Of a stretch of 64,000 nucleotides of DNA, positions 25,844 to 33,798 are shown piece after piece. A program made the position numbers and the translations under genes. Source of the stretch: Collinsella sp. OM04-5 (lineage in GTDB: Bacteria > Actinomycetota > Coriobacteriia > Coriobacteriales > Coriobacteriaceae); NCBI RefSeq assembly GCF_003439125.1, contig NZ_QSUU01000003.1, positions 30,253 through 94,252 of the forward strand, written 5' to 3'. The notes under the pieces were generated by a model, which was given only the letters and a program-made list of their open reading frames with translations, was not told where the DNA came from and did no database searches. Positions within the stretch are counted from its first letter, which is position 1. Each line of letters opens with the position of its first letter.

Positions 25844-26962
25844 ATGCGCACAGCAAACACGCACAGAAACATGGCACGCTGCGCTGCTACGGCAACCCTC
25901 GCTTGTGTTTTGGGCCTGGGCCTCGTGGCTCCGGCCTACGCCGATACCGCATCCGACCTTGCCGCTGCTCGTACCAAGCTCGAGCAGATCGGCACGCAAA
26001 CCCAGCAAATTCATGAAGAACTCTCCGCACAGACGCAGGAGCTTGATCAGACTGCAGGCGAGATCACGCAAAAGCAGCAAGAGATCGCCGAAGGCCAGGC
26101 CAAGCTCTCTAACTACGTTGCCGGTGAGTACAAGACCGGCGGTCTGAGCCTGCTTCAGGTTTTGACGGGCGTCGACGATCTGGGCGACATGCTCAACCGT
26201 CTCTTCTACTACGGCAAGGTGTCCGACAAGCAGGCCCAGACCATTCAGGATGTCAAGGACCTTAAGCAGCAGCTCACCGATAAGCAGACCGAGCAGGAGA
26301 AGAACGTAGCCGCGACGCAGAAGAAGGTCGACGAGCTCAATGCCCAGCAGGCTGAGGCCCAGAGCGTCGTGAACTCCCTGGATTCTCAGCTGCAAGCCGA
26401 GCTTGCCGCCGAGGCCGAGGCCAACGCCGCGCTGCAGGCTGGCATAAATGCCAGTACTGCCGAAAAGGCCACGGTGAGCAACGATACCGCCGTTACGACC
26501 GAGAACACCAACAATGGTGGCGGAACGACCAACAACGGCGGCAACACGCCCGCGCCCGCTCCGGCTCCTGCTCCCACGCCGCAGCCCGTGACGCCCGCTC
26601 CGACTCCGACGCCTTCCGCACCGAGCCAGTCCGTTGACGGCGGTACCGTTGTTTCGCGCGCCTACAGCAAGCTCGGATACGCTTATTCCTGGGGCGGCAT
26701 TGGACCGAACAGCTTTGACTGCTCCGGTTTTGTAAGCTATTGCCTCACGGGCCGCTACTGCCGCCTGGGCACCACCGGCACCTTCATGGGTTGGACCCGT
26801 GTGTCCGATCCGCAACCCGGCGATGTTGTGGTTAACTCCTACCATACCGGCATCTATATCGGTAATGGTCAGATGATCCATGCTTCCGACTACAAAACCG
26901 GCGTTATCATCAGCTCCGTTGCAGCCGGTATGAACAACAACTACATCTTCGTACGCTACTAA
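25844..26962 (+). CDS. Secreted NlpC/P60 peptidoglycan endopeptidase with coiled coil
   Basis: 372 residues. A signal peptide (residues 1-36, ending APAYA) is followed by a long coiled coil (about 40-190, PcsB/RipA-like), an Asn/Gly then Pro-rich linker with PAPAPAPTPQP repeats, and a C-terminal NlpC/P60 domain. The catalytic Cys is in SFDCSGFVSY and the His in YHTGIYIGNG; a second conserved His is in MIHASDY. It should cleave cell-wall stem peptides during division. GGAAAGGAAG upstream. A terminator follows at once, so it ends the transcript. Confidence 0.93.
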   Translation: MRTANTHRNMARCAATATLACVLGLGLVAPAYADTASDLAAARTKLEQIGTQTQQIHEELSAQTQELDQTAGEITQKQQEIAEGQAKLSNYVAGEYKTGGLSLLQVLTGVDDLGDMLNRLFYYGKVSDKQAQTIQDVKDLKQQLTDKQTEQEKNVAATQKKVDELNAQQAEAQSVVNSLDSQLQAELAAEAEANAALQAGINASTAEKATVSNDTAVTTENTNNGGGTTNNGGNTPAPAPAPAPTPQPVTPAPTPTPSAPSQSVDGGTVVSRAYSKLGYAYSWGGIGPNSFDCSGFVSYCLTGRYCRLGTTGTFMGWTRVSDPQPGDVVVNSYHTGIYIGNGQMIHASDYKTGVIISSVAAGMNNNYIFVRY

Positions 26963-26985
26963 TTTATTACTACAGCGAACGAACG

Positions 26986-27024
26986 TGGGCCTCGCGATCT
27001 TGAGTCACGAGGCCCATTCTTTTT
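26986..27024 (+). terminator. Terminator after the NlpC/P60 gene
   Basis: A 9-bp stem (26986-26994 with 27008-27016) with a 13-nt loop is followed by ATTCTTTTT. Confidence 0.85.
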
Positions 27025-27049
27025 GCGCCTACCGTTTGCCTTATGAACA

Positions 27050-27086
27050 GAACGGCTATCTAGTATTCAAAACTAGATAGCCGTTC
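27050..27086. promoter_or_regulatory. Large palindrome in the degV promoter (operator candidate)
   Basis: A perfect 15-bp inverted repeat (27050-27064 and 27072-27086, loop of 7) lies about 20 bp upstream of the -10 box of degV, covering the -35 region. The right arm with its flank (27068-27082) is nearly identical to a site in the DUF1836 promoter. Confidence 0.7.
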
Positions 27087-27105
27087 AATTTATGAGAAAG
27101 ACGGC

Positions 27106-27111
27106 TATAAT
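27106..27111 (+). promoter_or_regulatory. -10 box of degV
   Basis: A consensus TATAAT 30 nt before the degV ATG. No good -35 hexamer is present 17 bp upstream (GTTCAA), which suggests an activated or operator-overlapped promoter. Confidence 0.6.
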
Positions 27112-27140
27112 TGTTGAGGAACAATTAGAAAGGACCCTCA

Positions 27141-28007
27141 ATGAGCTGGGCACTTATCTCCGATTCGAGCTGCAATCTTCGCGATTGGCAACCGACTGCA
27201 CCCCGTACCACCTTTGCATTCGCACCCCTCAAAATTCGAGTGGGGGAGCGTGAATTCATCGATGACCTTTCGCTCGATGTTCATGAGCTCAACTGCGCTG
27301 TTCAGGCGGAGACGAACGCTTCTTCGAGCGCTTGTCCCAGCGTAGGGGAGTGGGCCGAGCTCTTCAAATTGGCAGACAAGACCATCTGCATGCCAATCTC
27401 TGAGGGCGTGTCGGGCAGCTACAACGCAGCAGCCACGGCTCGCGATATGGTTCTTGCCGAGGAACCGGACCGCAATATTCATCTTGTCAATTCGCGCGCA
27501 GCTGGCGGCAAAATGGACCTCATTTTCTTGCTGTTCGACCGCTATCTTGCAAGCAATCCGGATGTCTCATTCGAGGACGCTTGCGCATACTTCGATAGCC
27601 TTGAGCAGAACAGCAAAATCCTCTTCAGCTTGTGCAATTACGAAAACCTGGCCAAAGCCGGACGTATCCCTAAGGCAGCCGGCGTCATTGCCAACAAGCT
27701 CAATATCCGCATTTTGGGCACGGCGAGCGAAGCGGGCAAAATTGAACTCGTTGGGCACACCCGCGGCGAAAAGAAGATGCTCACCAAGATTGTCGACACC
27801 ATGGAGGCCGAAGGCTTTACCGGCGGCGAGGTCGTTATCGACCATGTCGAGAATGAGGCGGGCGCTCAGGCGCTTGCCAGCCGCATTGCGGAGCATTGGC
27901 CCGGCTCCAAGACGATTATCATGCCCTGTAACGGGCTAGATTCATACTATGCCGAGATGCACGGCCTCATTATCGGCTACGGTATGGGCGTGGCGTCGGG
28001 CCGATAA
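27141..28007 (+). CDS. DegV family fatty-acid-binding protein
   Basis: 288 residues. The family (FakB-like) binds a fatty acid and presents it to the kinase FakA for incorporation into phospholipid. The N-terminus ALISDSSCNL, the PISEGVSGSYNAA segment and the domain-2 ends MPCNGLDSYYAEMHGLIIGYG support the call. No fakA gene is in the window. AGAAAGGA ribosome binding site. It faces a DUF1836 regulator gene with which it shares a promoter motif. Confidence 0.85.
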   Translation: MSWALISDSSCNLRDWQPTAPRTTFAFAPLKIRVGEREFIDDLSLDVHELNCAVQAETNASSSACPSVGEWAELFKLADKTICMPISEGVSGSYNAAATARDMVLAEEPDRNIHLVNSRAAGGKMDLIFLLFDRYLASNPDVSFEDACAYFDSLEQNSKILFSLCNYENLAKAGRIPKAAGVIANKLNIRILGTASEAGKIELVGHTRGEKKMLTKIVDTMEAEGFTGGEVVIDHVENEAGAQALASRIAEHWPGSKTIIMPCNGLDSYYAEMHGLIIGYGMGVASGR

Positions 28008-28026
28008 TATCCAACTAGACAAACGT

Positions 28027-28067
28027 ACGGGCGGGATAAGGAGCCATTGGCTCTTTATCCCGCCCGT
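28027..28067. terminator. Shared hairpin between convergent degV and DUF1836 genes
   Basis: A 19-bp stem (28027-28045 with 28049-28067, one G-U pair, loop ATT) sits between the two convergent genes. T-runs on both sides are short (CTTAT; GTTTGT on the minus strand), so it is probably a bidirectional terminator of moderate strength. Confidence 0.75.
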
Positions 28068-28079
28068 CTTATACCTCGG

Positions 28080-28691
28080 TTAGCTATTAAACCCATTGAA
28101 CTTGAGATAGCTCATCAGATACGCCTTCGAAACGAAGGACGATACCGCACTGCGCACGAGCAGCGATTCGCGCGTAACCTGATGTGCGGTATCGGGCACG
28201 GGAGTCTGCTCAACAGAAAACGCCGCACGAATCGATGCCTCGAGCTGATCGACAACATAATCGAAAGCCGTCGGAGCGTCGTAGCTCAAGCGCTGAATAT
28301 TAAAGAGCGCCTGAACCGCTGCGATGGGCAGCACCTGCTTAAAGATACAAATGGCGATGAGACGCGCAATCTGCTCACGGCCATACTGCTTTTTAACGGG
28401 AGCAGGAACGAGCCCGACCTTCACATAGTTATTGATCATCGACGGCGTTATAACGGGCTGCTCTACGCAAATGGAAAGCGGCTCCATCCACAGTGCAACA
28501 TACTCAATGACCTGATCGCGATAGAGCGTTACGTTGGGCAGCTGGTCATAGCGTGGCAGGCTCAACGCGTTGAGTTTACCCACCATATCGGACTGAATAA
28601 ATGCATCCGGCAGAACCGTCGGCTGAATATCCTCAGGCTTAATGCTGACCGACGTATCGGACATCGGGATAACATGTTTAGCGTGGTTCAT
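28080..28691 (-). CDS. DUF1836 family protein (putative helix-turn-helix regulator)
   Basis: 203 residues. The DUF1836 core is clear: LPRYDQLPNVTLYRDQVIEYV, then TPSMINNYVKVGLVPAPVKKQYGREQIARL, which resembles a MerR-like helix-turn-helix and wing. The start was chosen at the ATG with GGAGG 7 nt upstream; the open frame continues upstream through the promoter. DUF1836 and DegV genes are frequent neighbours in Gram-positive bacteria. It likely regulates degV and itself (inference from the shared motif). Confidence 0.85.
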   Translation of the reverse strand: MNHAKHVIPMSDTSVSIKPEDIQPTVLPDAFIQSDMVGKLNALSLPRYDQLPNVTLYRDQVIEYVALWMEPLSICVEQPVITPSMINNYVKVGLVPAPVKKQYGREQIARLIAICIFKQVLPIAAVQALFNIQRLSYDAPTAFDYVVDQLEASIRAAFSVEQTPVPDTAHQVTRESLLVRSAVSSFVSKAYLMSYLKFNGFNS

Positions 28692-28726
28692 AAGAGGCCT
28701 CCGTTCGTTTTCTATATTGTATTCTA

Positions 28727-28741
28727 GGTTATCTAGTTTTG
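28727..28741 (-). promoter_or_regulatory. Operator candidate in the DUF1836 promoter
   Basis: On the minus strand CAAAACTAGATAACC, which differs at one base of 15 from CAAAACTAGATAGCC at 27068-27082 in front of degV. A possible -10 box TACAAT follows within a few bases toward the gene. Confidence 0.6.
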
Positions 28742-28757
28742 CATACCACATAGTCGC

Positions 28758-28805
28758 CAAGTAAAAGTGGTTGGACAGCACATTGATGCACCGTCCAACC
28801 ACTTT
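28758..28805 (-). terminator. Terminator of trxB
   Basis: A perfect 13-bp stem (28764-28776 with 28793-28805) with a 16-nt loop lies ~40 nt after the trxB stop and runs into CTTTTAC on the minus strand. Confidence 0.8.
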
Positions 28806-28845
28806 GTGTAAAGATAGCAACCTTACATAAGATATATTATCGTAC

Positions 28846-29784
28846 TTATCCGCGTAGGAAAGCGTATGAGCTGGTTGCCGCTATGGCTCCGTCCGAAACG
28901 GCGGTCACAACCTGGCGTAAACGCTTGGAACGGATATCGCCGGCTGCGAATAAGCCGGGCGTACGGGTAGCCATCGAATCGTCGGTGACAATGCCGCCGT
29001 CGGGAGCCAGATCGACGAGATGCTCAACCAGCTCGGTATGCGGCTGCGTCCCCGTAAAGACAAAGATGCCAAATGAGCCAGGTTCAAAGGACTCAGTGTG
29101 CATTTCACCAGTCGCATTGTCCTTGAACGTAATGGTTGTGGGCATCGCTTCACCAGAAAGCTTAACAATACTAGTTTGGTACCTAACTGAAATGTTGTCC
29201 TTTGCAAGCACCTTATTCACAACGCCCTCGGGTGCACGGAACTGATCGCGACGCAGCACGATGGTCACGCTGCTGGCAATGTCGGAAAGGAACAGCGCCT
29301 CCTCGCATGCTGAATTGCCGCCTCCGATAACAAAGACCTGCTTGCCGCGGAAGAACATACCGTCACATGTTGCGCAATACGAAACGCCACGACCGCGATA
29401 CGTGTCCTCGCCAACAAAACCCGCAGGACGCGGTGTGGCGCCCATGCACGCAATGACGCTCTTGGCCGTTGTGTCACCCATATCATGATGGATGGTAAAT
29501 TGAGCCGCATCGGCATCGTAGTCGACGCCTGTTACCATACTCCATTCAACCTGAGCCCCCAGGCCTTCAGCATGCTGTTGAAACCGCTCACCAAGTTCGG
29601 CACCGCTCAGCAGCGGAATGCCAGGATAATTCTCAATCTCGTTGCTCGTGGCAATCTGTCCGCCGGACATGCCCTGCTCAAGAACGGTTGTCGTAAGATT
29701 GGCGCGCGCCGCATAAATGGCGGCAGCATAACCCGCGGGACCGCCGCCGATAATCGCAACATCGATTGTCTGATCGGTAATCAT
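28846..29784 (-). CDS. trxB: Thioredoxin reductase
   Basis: It reduces thioredoxin with NADPH through FAD and a dithiol. The FAD motif GGGPAGYAAAIYAAR, the redox pair in SYCATCDG, the NADPH motif GGGNSACEEALFL and the C-terminal FAD motif TPGLFAAGDIR are present. The start was chosen at the ATG preceded by AGAGGA at 7 nt, giving 312 residues, the usual size; upstream in-frame codons add 25 unsupported residues. No thioredoxin gene is adjacent. Confidence 0.95.
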   Translation of the reverse strand: MITDQTIDVAIIGGGPAGYAAAIYAARANLTTTVLEQGMSGGQIATSNEIENYPGIPLLSGAELGERFQQHAEGLGAQVEWSMVTGVDYDADAAQFTIHHDMGDTTAKSVIACMGATPRPAGFVGEDTYRGRGVSYCATCDGMFFRGKQVFVIGGGNSACEEALFLSDIASSVTIVLRRDQFRAPEGVVNKVLAKDNISVRYQTSIVKLSGEAMPTTITFKDNATGEMHTESFEPGSFGIFVFTGTQPHTELVEHLVDLAPDGGIVTDDSMATRTPGLFAAGDIRSKRLRQVVTAVSDGAIAATSSYAFLRG

Positions 29785-29902
29785 GAAGAGTCCTCTCGTC
29801 GAAACGTTGTCGTTCTTTGCGCTCATACCCAAATTTACGTGAACGTGACACTCATGCACTACAATGATAAATCCGTGTTACAACGTCGAAGGGGAGTTAT
29901 CG

Positions 29903-31204
29903 ATGGATCAGACGCAGACGAGCGACGACGCTCCCCTGCTCACGCTTAGCACTCCCCAATCGGAGCAAACCACGCTCCTGGATCAGCAAAAACCTCTCGT
30001 GACCATCGTGCACGCCTCGGTTGGCTCGGGCCACAAGGCCGCCGCAAATGCGATTGCGCAGGCATTCGACCTCATCCGCGGCACCAATGGTATCCCCGAG
30101 GATGTTGAGATTGAAGTGCTCGATATCCTTGATTTTGGACGTATTAAATTCGACGGCAATAAGACCGCGGCTTCTTTTACGGGAGCCACGCGCCCCATTT
30201 ACGACCTGACCTGGCGATATACGCTTACGGGACATCTGCTCTGGGGTGGTGGCACGGCATGGTCGAGAATTATGTTCCCCGCCTTCAACGATTATATTCG
30301 TAGCCGCAGGCCCATAGCCGTGGTCGCAACGCACATCACAGCAGCCAATGTTGCCGTGGGCGCCCGCGTAATTACGGGTATCGATTATCCGGTCATCTGC
30401 GTACCGACCGACTACGAAGTCGAGGGATGGTGGCCCCACAAGGACACCGATTTATTCTGTGTTGCCAACGAATTTATGGCCGAAACGCTGCGTCCGCGCA
30501 AGGTGCTCGAGACAAAGATTCGCATTACCGGCATTCCTATTCGCGCCGGATTCGACACGGATTACGATCGCGAGGAAGAGCTAGCTAAGTTCAACCTCCC
30601 CACCGACAAGACCGTCGTGCTGGTAATGGCCGGTGCCAGCTTGCCTCAACCGTACGTTCGCTTTCGCGCGGAGATGGACCGCACCCTCCCCTTCCTACGC
30701 AGCTTCGAAGACATGCACTTTGTCTTTTTGCCGGGCAAAGACACCGAATATGCCACCCGCCTCAAAACGCTCTTCGACGCCATGAAGCTCGAAAACGTCA
30801 CGGTTCTGGACTATGTCGATGATATGGCAGCGCTTATGCACGGCTGCGACCTGGCAATTCTCAAATCGGGCGGACTCACCGTCACCGAATGCCTGTGCGC
30901 ACACCTGCCGATGATCCTGCTGGGCAAGTCCTATGGCCAGGAAAAGGCCAACACCACCATGCTCACCGGCATGGGCGCCAGCATGCATGTCACCACCGCA
31001 CGAGAGCTCATCGTTACCCTACGTCACTTGCACGATCATCCCGAATCACTCAAAGCCCTACTCATCAACGGCGAAGTACTACGCCGCCCCCACGCAGCCG
31101 AAGACATAGCCATCGCCGCCATGGAGCTCGTAGGCAAACCCCAAAAGCGCAAACGAGCCTTCTGCCGCTTCTACTGGGGCGAAAAACCTGCGCATATCAG
31201 GTAG
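29903..31204 (+). CDS. MGDG synthase/UgtP-family glycolipid glycosyltransferase
   Basis: 433 residues. The N-terminal MGDG-synthase domain starts TIVHASVGSGHKAAANAIAQ and includes the acceptor-membrane segment; the C-terminal half is a GT28 donor-binding domain with VLVMAGASLP and SGGLTVTECLCAHLPMIL. Family members put glucose or galactose on diacylglycerol to make membrane glycolipid anchors. The ATG has GGGGAG upstream; an earlier in-frame ATG (29864) lacks one. The last ~60 codons use less GC-rich, A/C-biased codons. It is divergent from trxB. Confidence 0.87.
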   Translation: MDQTQTSDDAPLLTLSTPQSEQTTLLDQQKPLVTIVHASVGSGHKAAANAIAQAFDLIRGTNGIPEDVEIEVLDILDFGRIKFDGNKTAASFTGATRPIYDLTWRYTLTGHLLWGGGTAWSRIMFPAFNDYIRSRRPIAVVATHITAANVAVGARVITGIDYPVICVPTDYEVEGWWPHKDTDLFCVANEFMAETLRPRKVLETKIRITGIPIRAGFDTDYDREEELAKFNLPTDKTVVLVMAGASLPQPYVRFRAEMDRTLPFLRSFEDMHFVFLPGKDTEYATRLKTLFDAMKLENVTVLDYVDDMAALMHGCDLAILKSGGLTVTECLCAHLPMILLGKSYGQEKANTTMLTGMGASMHVTTARELIVTLRHLHDHPESLKALLINGEVLRRPHAAEDIAIAAMELVGKPQKRKRAFCRFYWGEKPAHIR

Positions 31205-31217
31205 CGTCTTAATGTCC

Positions 31218-31321
31218 GCTTACCTGCGGGAGGCCCCTATATATCATCCCATGCTCAAACATTCTCGCTTCGCTGCGAAACTGCGCGTGGGACGATATAT
31301 AGGGGCCTCCCGCAGGTAAGC
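31218..31321. repeat. Hairpin element 1: perfect 28-bp inverted repeat around a conserved core
   Basis: Arms 31218-31245 and 31294-31321 are exact complements. The 48-nt loop carries a core (31251-31291) that recurs in opposite orientation at 31510-31554. It begins 14 nt after the glycosyltransferase stop. There is no T-run on either side. Confidence 0.85.
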
Positions 31322-31397
31322 TGCGTTTACGTACTAGCAGCTATACCAGATTCCCCTCCAGTAGAATCTGCAAAGGGGAACCAGAAAATATAAATAC

Positions 31398-31446
31398 AGT
31401 AAGTCGATGCGACAAAGGAGGCGTCCCTTTATCGCATCGACTTACT
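31398..31446. repeat. Hairpin element 2: 15-bp inverted repeat
   Basis: Arms 31398-31412 and 31432-31446 are exact complements; inside, AAAGG and CCTTT extend the stem after one mismatch, leaving a 7-nt loop. It sits midway between the two related elements. Toward dut-side transcripts the minus strand continues with a T-rich stretch (TGTATTTATATTTTC), so it could end minus-strand transcription. Confidence 0.75.
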
Positions 31447-31476
31447 AGAAAAGTAAATATTGTTTCAAGCGAGTAA

Positions 31477-31581
31477 CCGCCCGCCTGCCTCTCACACATA
31501 TCGTTCCACGCGCAGTTTCGCAGCGAGCGAAGCGACGCGAGAATGTTTGAGCATGGAATGATATAGGTAAGCCCCGGGCGG
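31477..31581. repeat. Hairpin element 3: inverted copy of element 1 core
   Basis: Reverse orientation copy of the core of element 1 with 9 extra bases. Flanking arms ATATCGTTCCA (31499-31509) and TGGAATGATAT (31554-31564) pair with one G-U, and CCGCCCG (31477-31483) pairs with CGGGCGG (31575-31581). The outer arms differ in sequence from element 1 yet still pair. The space 31205-31597 holds no gene. Confidence 0.75.
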
Positions 31582-31597
31582 GAGGGATACGAGCGCC

Positions 31598-32041
31598 CTA
31601 GGCGATGCCGCTGGAGCCGAAGCCTCCTTTGCCTCGGTCGGTTTCGTCTAGTTCTTCTACTTCTATAAGGTTGACCGTGGGGACTTCTTGGATGACGAGT
31701 TGGGCTATGCGGTCGCCTTTATTGATTTGAATGTTAATGGAGGGATTCAGATTGATGAGGATAACCTTGAGTTCTCCTCGGTAGTGGGCGTCGATGAGGC
31801 CCGGCGTATTGACTATAGACAGGCCCTGCTTGATGGCCAAGCCGCTGCGGGGCTGGACGAAGCCGGCGTAGCCATCGGGCAGGGCGATGGCCAGCCCCGT
31901 AGAGACCAGACGGCGTTCGAAGGGCTTCAGGACGCAGTCCTCGTTGGAGCGCAAATCCAAGCCGGCATCAGTGGGATGGGCGTATTTGGGAAGCTCGACG
32001 GTGGGATCGAGACGCTTTATGTTGACGGTAATGTTGGACAT
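31598..32041 (-). CDS. dut: dUTP diphosphatase (dUTPase)
   Basis: It hydrolyses dUTP to dUMP, keeping uracil out of DNA. The five trimer motifs are visible: [44 protein letters not shown] and the C-terminal [10 protein letters not shown]. 147 residues, full length. It ends 4 nt after nrdR, so the two are one transcript. Confidence 0.97.
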   Translation of the reverse strand: MSNITVNIKRLDPTVELPKYAHPTDAGLDLRSNEDCVLKPFERRLVSTGLAIALPDGYAGFVQPRSGLAIKQGLSIVNTPGLIDAHYRGELKVILINLNPSINIQINKGDRIAQLVIQEVPTVNLIEVEELDETDRGKGGFGSSGIA

Positions 32042-32045
32042 GGAA

Positions 32046-32489
32046 TCACCTTAGCTTGTCGAGCTCTTGCAGAAACTCATCGACGTCTTTGAAATCGCGG
32101 TAGACCGAGGCAAAGCGGATGTACGCAACCTTGTCGATCTTGGCCAAGCGCTTGAGCACCATGTCACCCAACTCATGGGACGTGACGGCCGTCAGCGTGC
32201 GAGAGCGCAGCTCGACCTCGATGTCATCGATAATCTCATTGAGCTTCTTAGTGTCGATATCGCGCTTGATGGTGGCTCGCATCAAGCCGACGAGCAGCTT
32301 ATTGCGATCGAACCGCTGCTTGGTTCCGTCTGACTTAATGACCTCGATAGGGTCCTCGCATCGCTCGAACGTTGTAAAGCGGTAGTTACACGAGCAACAT
32401 TCGCGGCGACGCTTAATGGTGTTATTTGACTCCTGCATACGGGAATCAACGACGCGGGTATGTGCCTTGCCGCATTTGGGACAGCGCAT
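32046..32489 (-). CDS. nrdR: Transcriptional repressor NrdR
   Basis: An ATP/dATP-sensing repressor of ribonucleotide reductase genes. The N-terminal zinc ribbon is MRCPKCG ... [17 protein letters not shown] (two CxxC pairs), followed by an ATP-cone domain ([20 protein letters not shown]). 147 residues, typical. Grouping with dut and, divergently, lexA places dNTP control next to the SOS regulator. Ribosome binding site AAGAGGAGG. Confidence 0.97.
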   Translation of the reverse strand: MRCPKCGKAHTRVVDSRMQESNNTIKRRRECCSCNYRFTTFERCEDPIEVIKSDGTKQRFDRNKLLVGLMRATIKRDIDTKKLNEIIDDIEVELRSRTLTAVTSHELGDMVLKRLAKIDKVAYIRFASVYRDFKDVDEFLQELDKLR

Positions 32490-32540
32490 GGTACCTCCTC
32501 TTAAACGATAACAAGGGTACCATGCGCAGCGCGATAATGA

Positions 32541-32993
32541 TTACGAACGATCAGGAACCTTAAGATGCGCACCGGCGGCGAGCGAACCATGCTCCAGATG
32601 ATTGACGCTACGGATCATGTCGGAAGTCTCTTGCGTGGAAAGGCCTTCGATTGGATATTCCTCGGCAAGCGACCAAAGAGAATCGCCAGGCTGAACGCGA
32701 ATGGTCTCGTAGGTAATGTTGGAAACGGACTCGGCATACGCGGCGTGACGAGCGCTAAAGACCGACATAGCGAGGACAAAGAAGAGCGTAAGCGCAACGG
32801 CGACGGCGACAATCGTCGGAACCTTCGGGGCAACGCGGGCCGGCGCGACTACAGCCTGCTGATTGCGCGCAGGCTTTACGGTCAAAGGCTGAAAGCCGGA
32901 GCGGCCACCCTGAACAACCGTAAAAGTGGGTTCTGCAGGCGTCTCGAGCTTAAGGGCGAGGTTTCCCTGGACCATATTCGTTACGTTCATCAT
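32541..32993 (-). CDS. Single-pass membrane protein with LysM domain (YneA-like position)
   Basis: 150 residues: a cytoplasmic segment with FTVVQGGRSGFQPLTVKPAR, one transmembrane helix (about 59-84) and an extracellular LysM domain (YETIRVQPGDSLWSLAEEY ... GAHLKVP). It is divergent from lexA, and the shared upstream region has three SOS boxes. This is the arrangement of the SOS division inhibitor YneA/DivS in Gram-positive bacteria, so the same role is inferred; sequence similarity to YneA is limited to the architecture. GAGGAG precedes two adjacent ATG codons; either (32993 or 32990) may be used. Confidence 0.78.
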   Translation of the reverse strand: MMNVTNMVQGNLALKLETPAEPTFTVVQGGRSGFQPLTVKPARNQQAVVAPARVAPKVPTIVAVAVALTLFFVLAMSVFSARHAAYAESVSNITYETIRVQPGDSLWSLAEEYPIEGLSTQETSDMIRSVNHLEHGSLAAGAHLKVPDRS

Positions 32994-33060
32994 GTTCTCC
33001 TCTCGCGTGTTTTGCTGAGAACAGTTTTATCAAGCCGCGCGGACAAAAATGTCTAGCGCG

Positions 33061-33130
33061 AGAACGAATGTTCGGTTATTATTATCTTCGAACAGTTGTT
33101 CCTGTCAAGCAAAATTCGAACATTTGTTTG
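33061..33130. promoter_or_regulatory. Three LexA (SOS) boxes between the LysM gene and lexA
   Basis: Matches to the Gram-positive SOS box CGAAC-N4-GTTCG: AGAACGAATGTTCG (33061-33074), CGAACAGTTGTTCC (33089-33102) and CGAACATTTGTTTG (33117-33130). Each has at most one or two mismatches. Spacing is 28 bp between successive starts, placing all on the same helix face approximately. They should control both divergent genes. Confidence 0.85.
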
Positions 33131-33153
33131 ACATGGGTAGAGAGGATGCCCTG

Positions 33154-33798
33154 ATGGCTCGCAAAATTACCAAGCGTCAGCAGCAAATTTACGACTTCAT
33201 CAAGGAATATCAGCAGGAGAAGGGTTATCCGCCCAGCGTGCGCGAGATGGCTTCTGCCGTGGGCCTTTCCTCCCCCAGCACCGTGCACGCCCATCTCTCT
33301 GCCCTGGAGGCGCGCGGGCTACTCAAGCGCGATGCCACCAAACCGCGCGCCCTGGAACTCTTTAACGAGGATGGTTCCTCTGTCTCAATTTCTAAATCTG
33401 ACGAGCCCACCGCACCTCGCGGAACGGTCTCGCTACCGCTCGTTGGTCGCGTCGCGGCTGGGATTCCCATTCTGGCCGAGCAGAATATCGAAGACACGTT
33501 TACTATCCCGACCGAAATCGCCACTGATCAGGGTTCCTTTATCCTTGAGGTGCATGGGAGCTCAATGATCAATGTCGGCATCTTCAATGGCGATTACATC
33601 ATCGTCCGTGAACAAAAGAGTGCCATGAACGGCGAAATTGTCGTGGCCATGATTGATGGTTCGGCGACCGTCAAGACGTTCTACAAGGAGCAGGGGCGTG
33701 TGCGCTTGCAGCCCGAGAACGACACCATGGAACCTATTTATGCAACGAATCCCGTTATCCTGGGCAAAGTCGTCGGCTTGATGCGCCGGTTCTCGTAA
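33154..33798 (+). CDS. lexA: LexA repressor
   Basis: The SOS master repressor, self-cleaving when stimulated by RecA filaments. The winged helix (KRQQQIYDFIKEYQQEKGYPPSVREMASAVGL) is followed by the cleavage site A102-G103 in VGRVAAGIP and the catalytic dyad S137 (HGSSM) and K174 (ATVKTFY). 214 residues. The ATG was chosen for AGAGAGGA 7 nt upstream; an ATG at 33133 overlaps the third SOS box and is less likely. Autoregulated by the boxes upstream. Confidence 0.96.
   Translation: MARKITKRQQQIYDFIKEYQQEKGYPPSVREMASAVGLSSPSTVHAHLSALEARGLLKRDATKPRALELFNEDGSSVSISKSDEPTAPRGTVSLPLVGRVAAGIPILAEQNIEDTFTIPTEIATDQGSFILEVHGSSMINVGIFNGDYIIVREQKSAMNGEIVVAMIDGSATVKTFYKEQGRVRLQPENDTMEPIYATNPVILGKVVGLMRRFS

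Noticed and set aside
28746..28820. A longer DUF1836 start about 40 codons upstream
   Set aside because: It would put the promoter, the operator-like motif and the trxB terminator inside the coding region and lacks a ribosome binding site.
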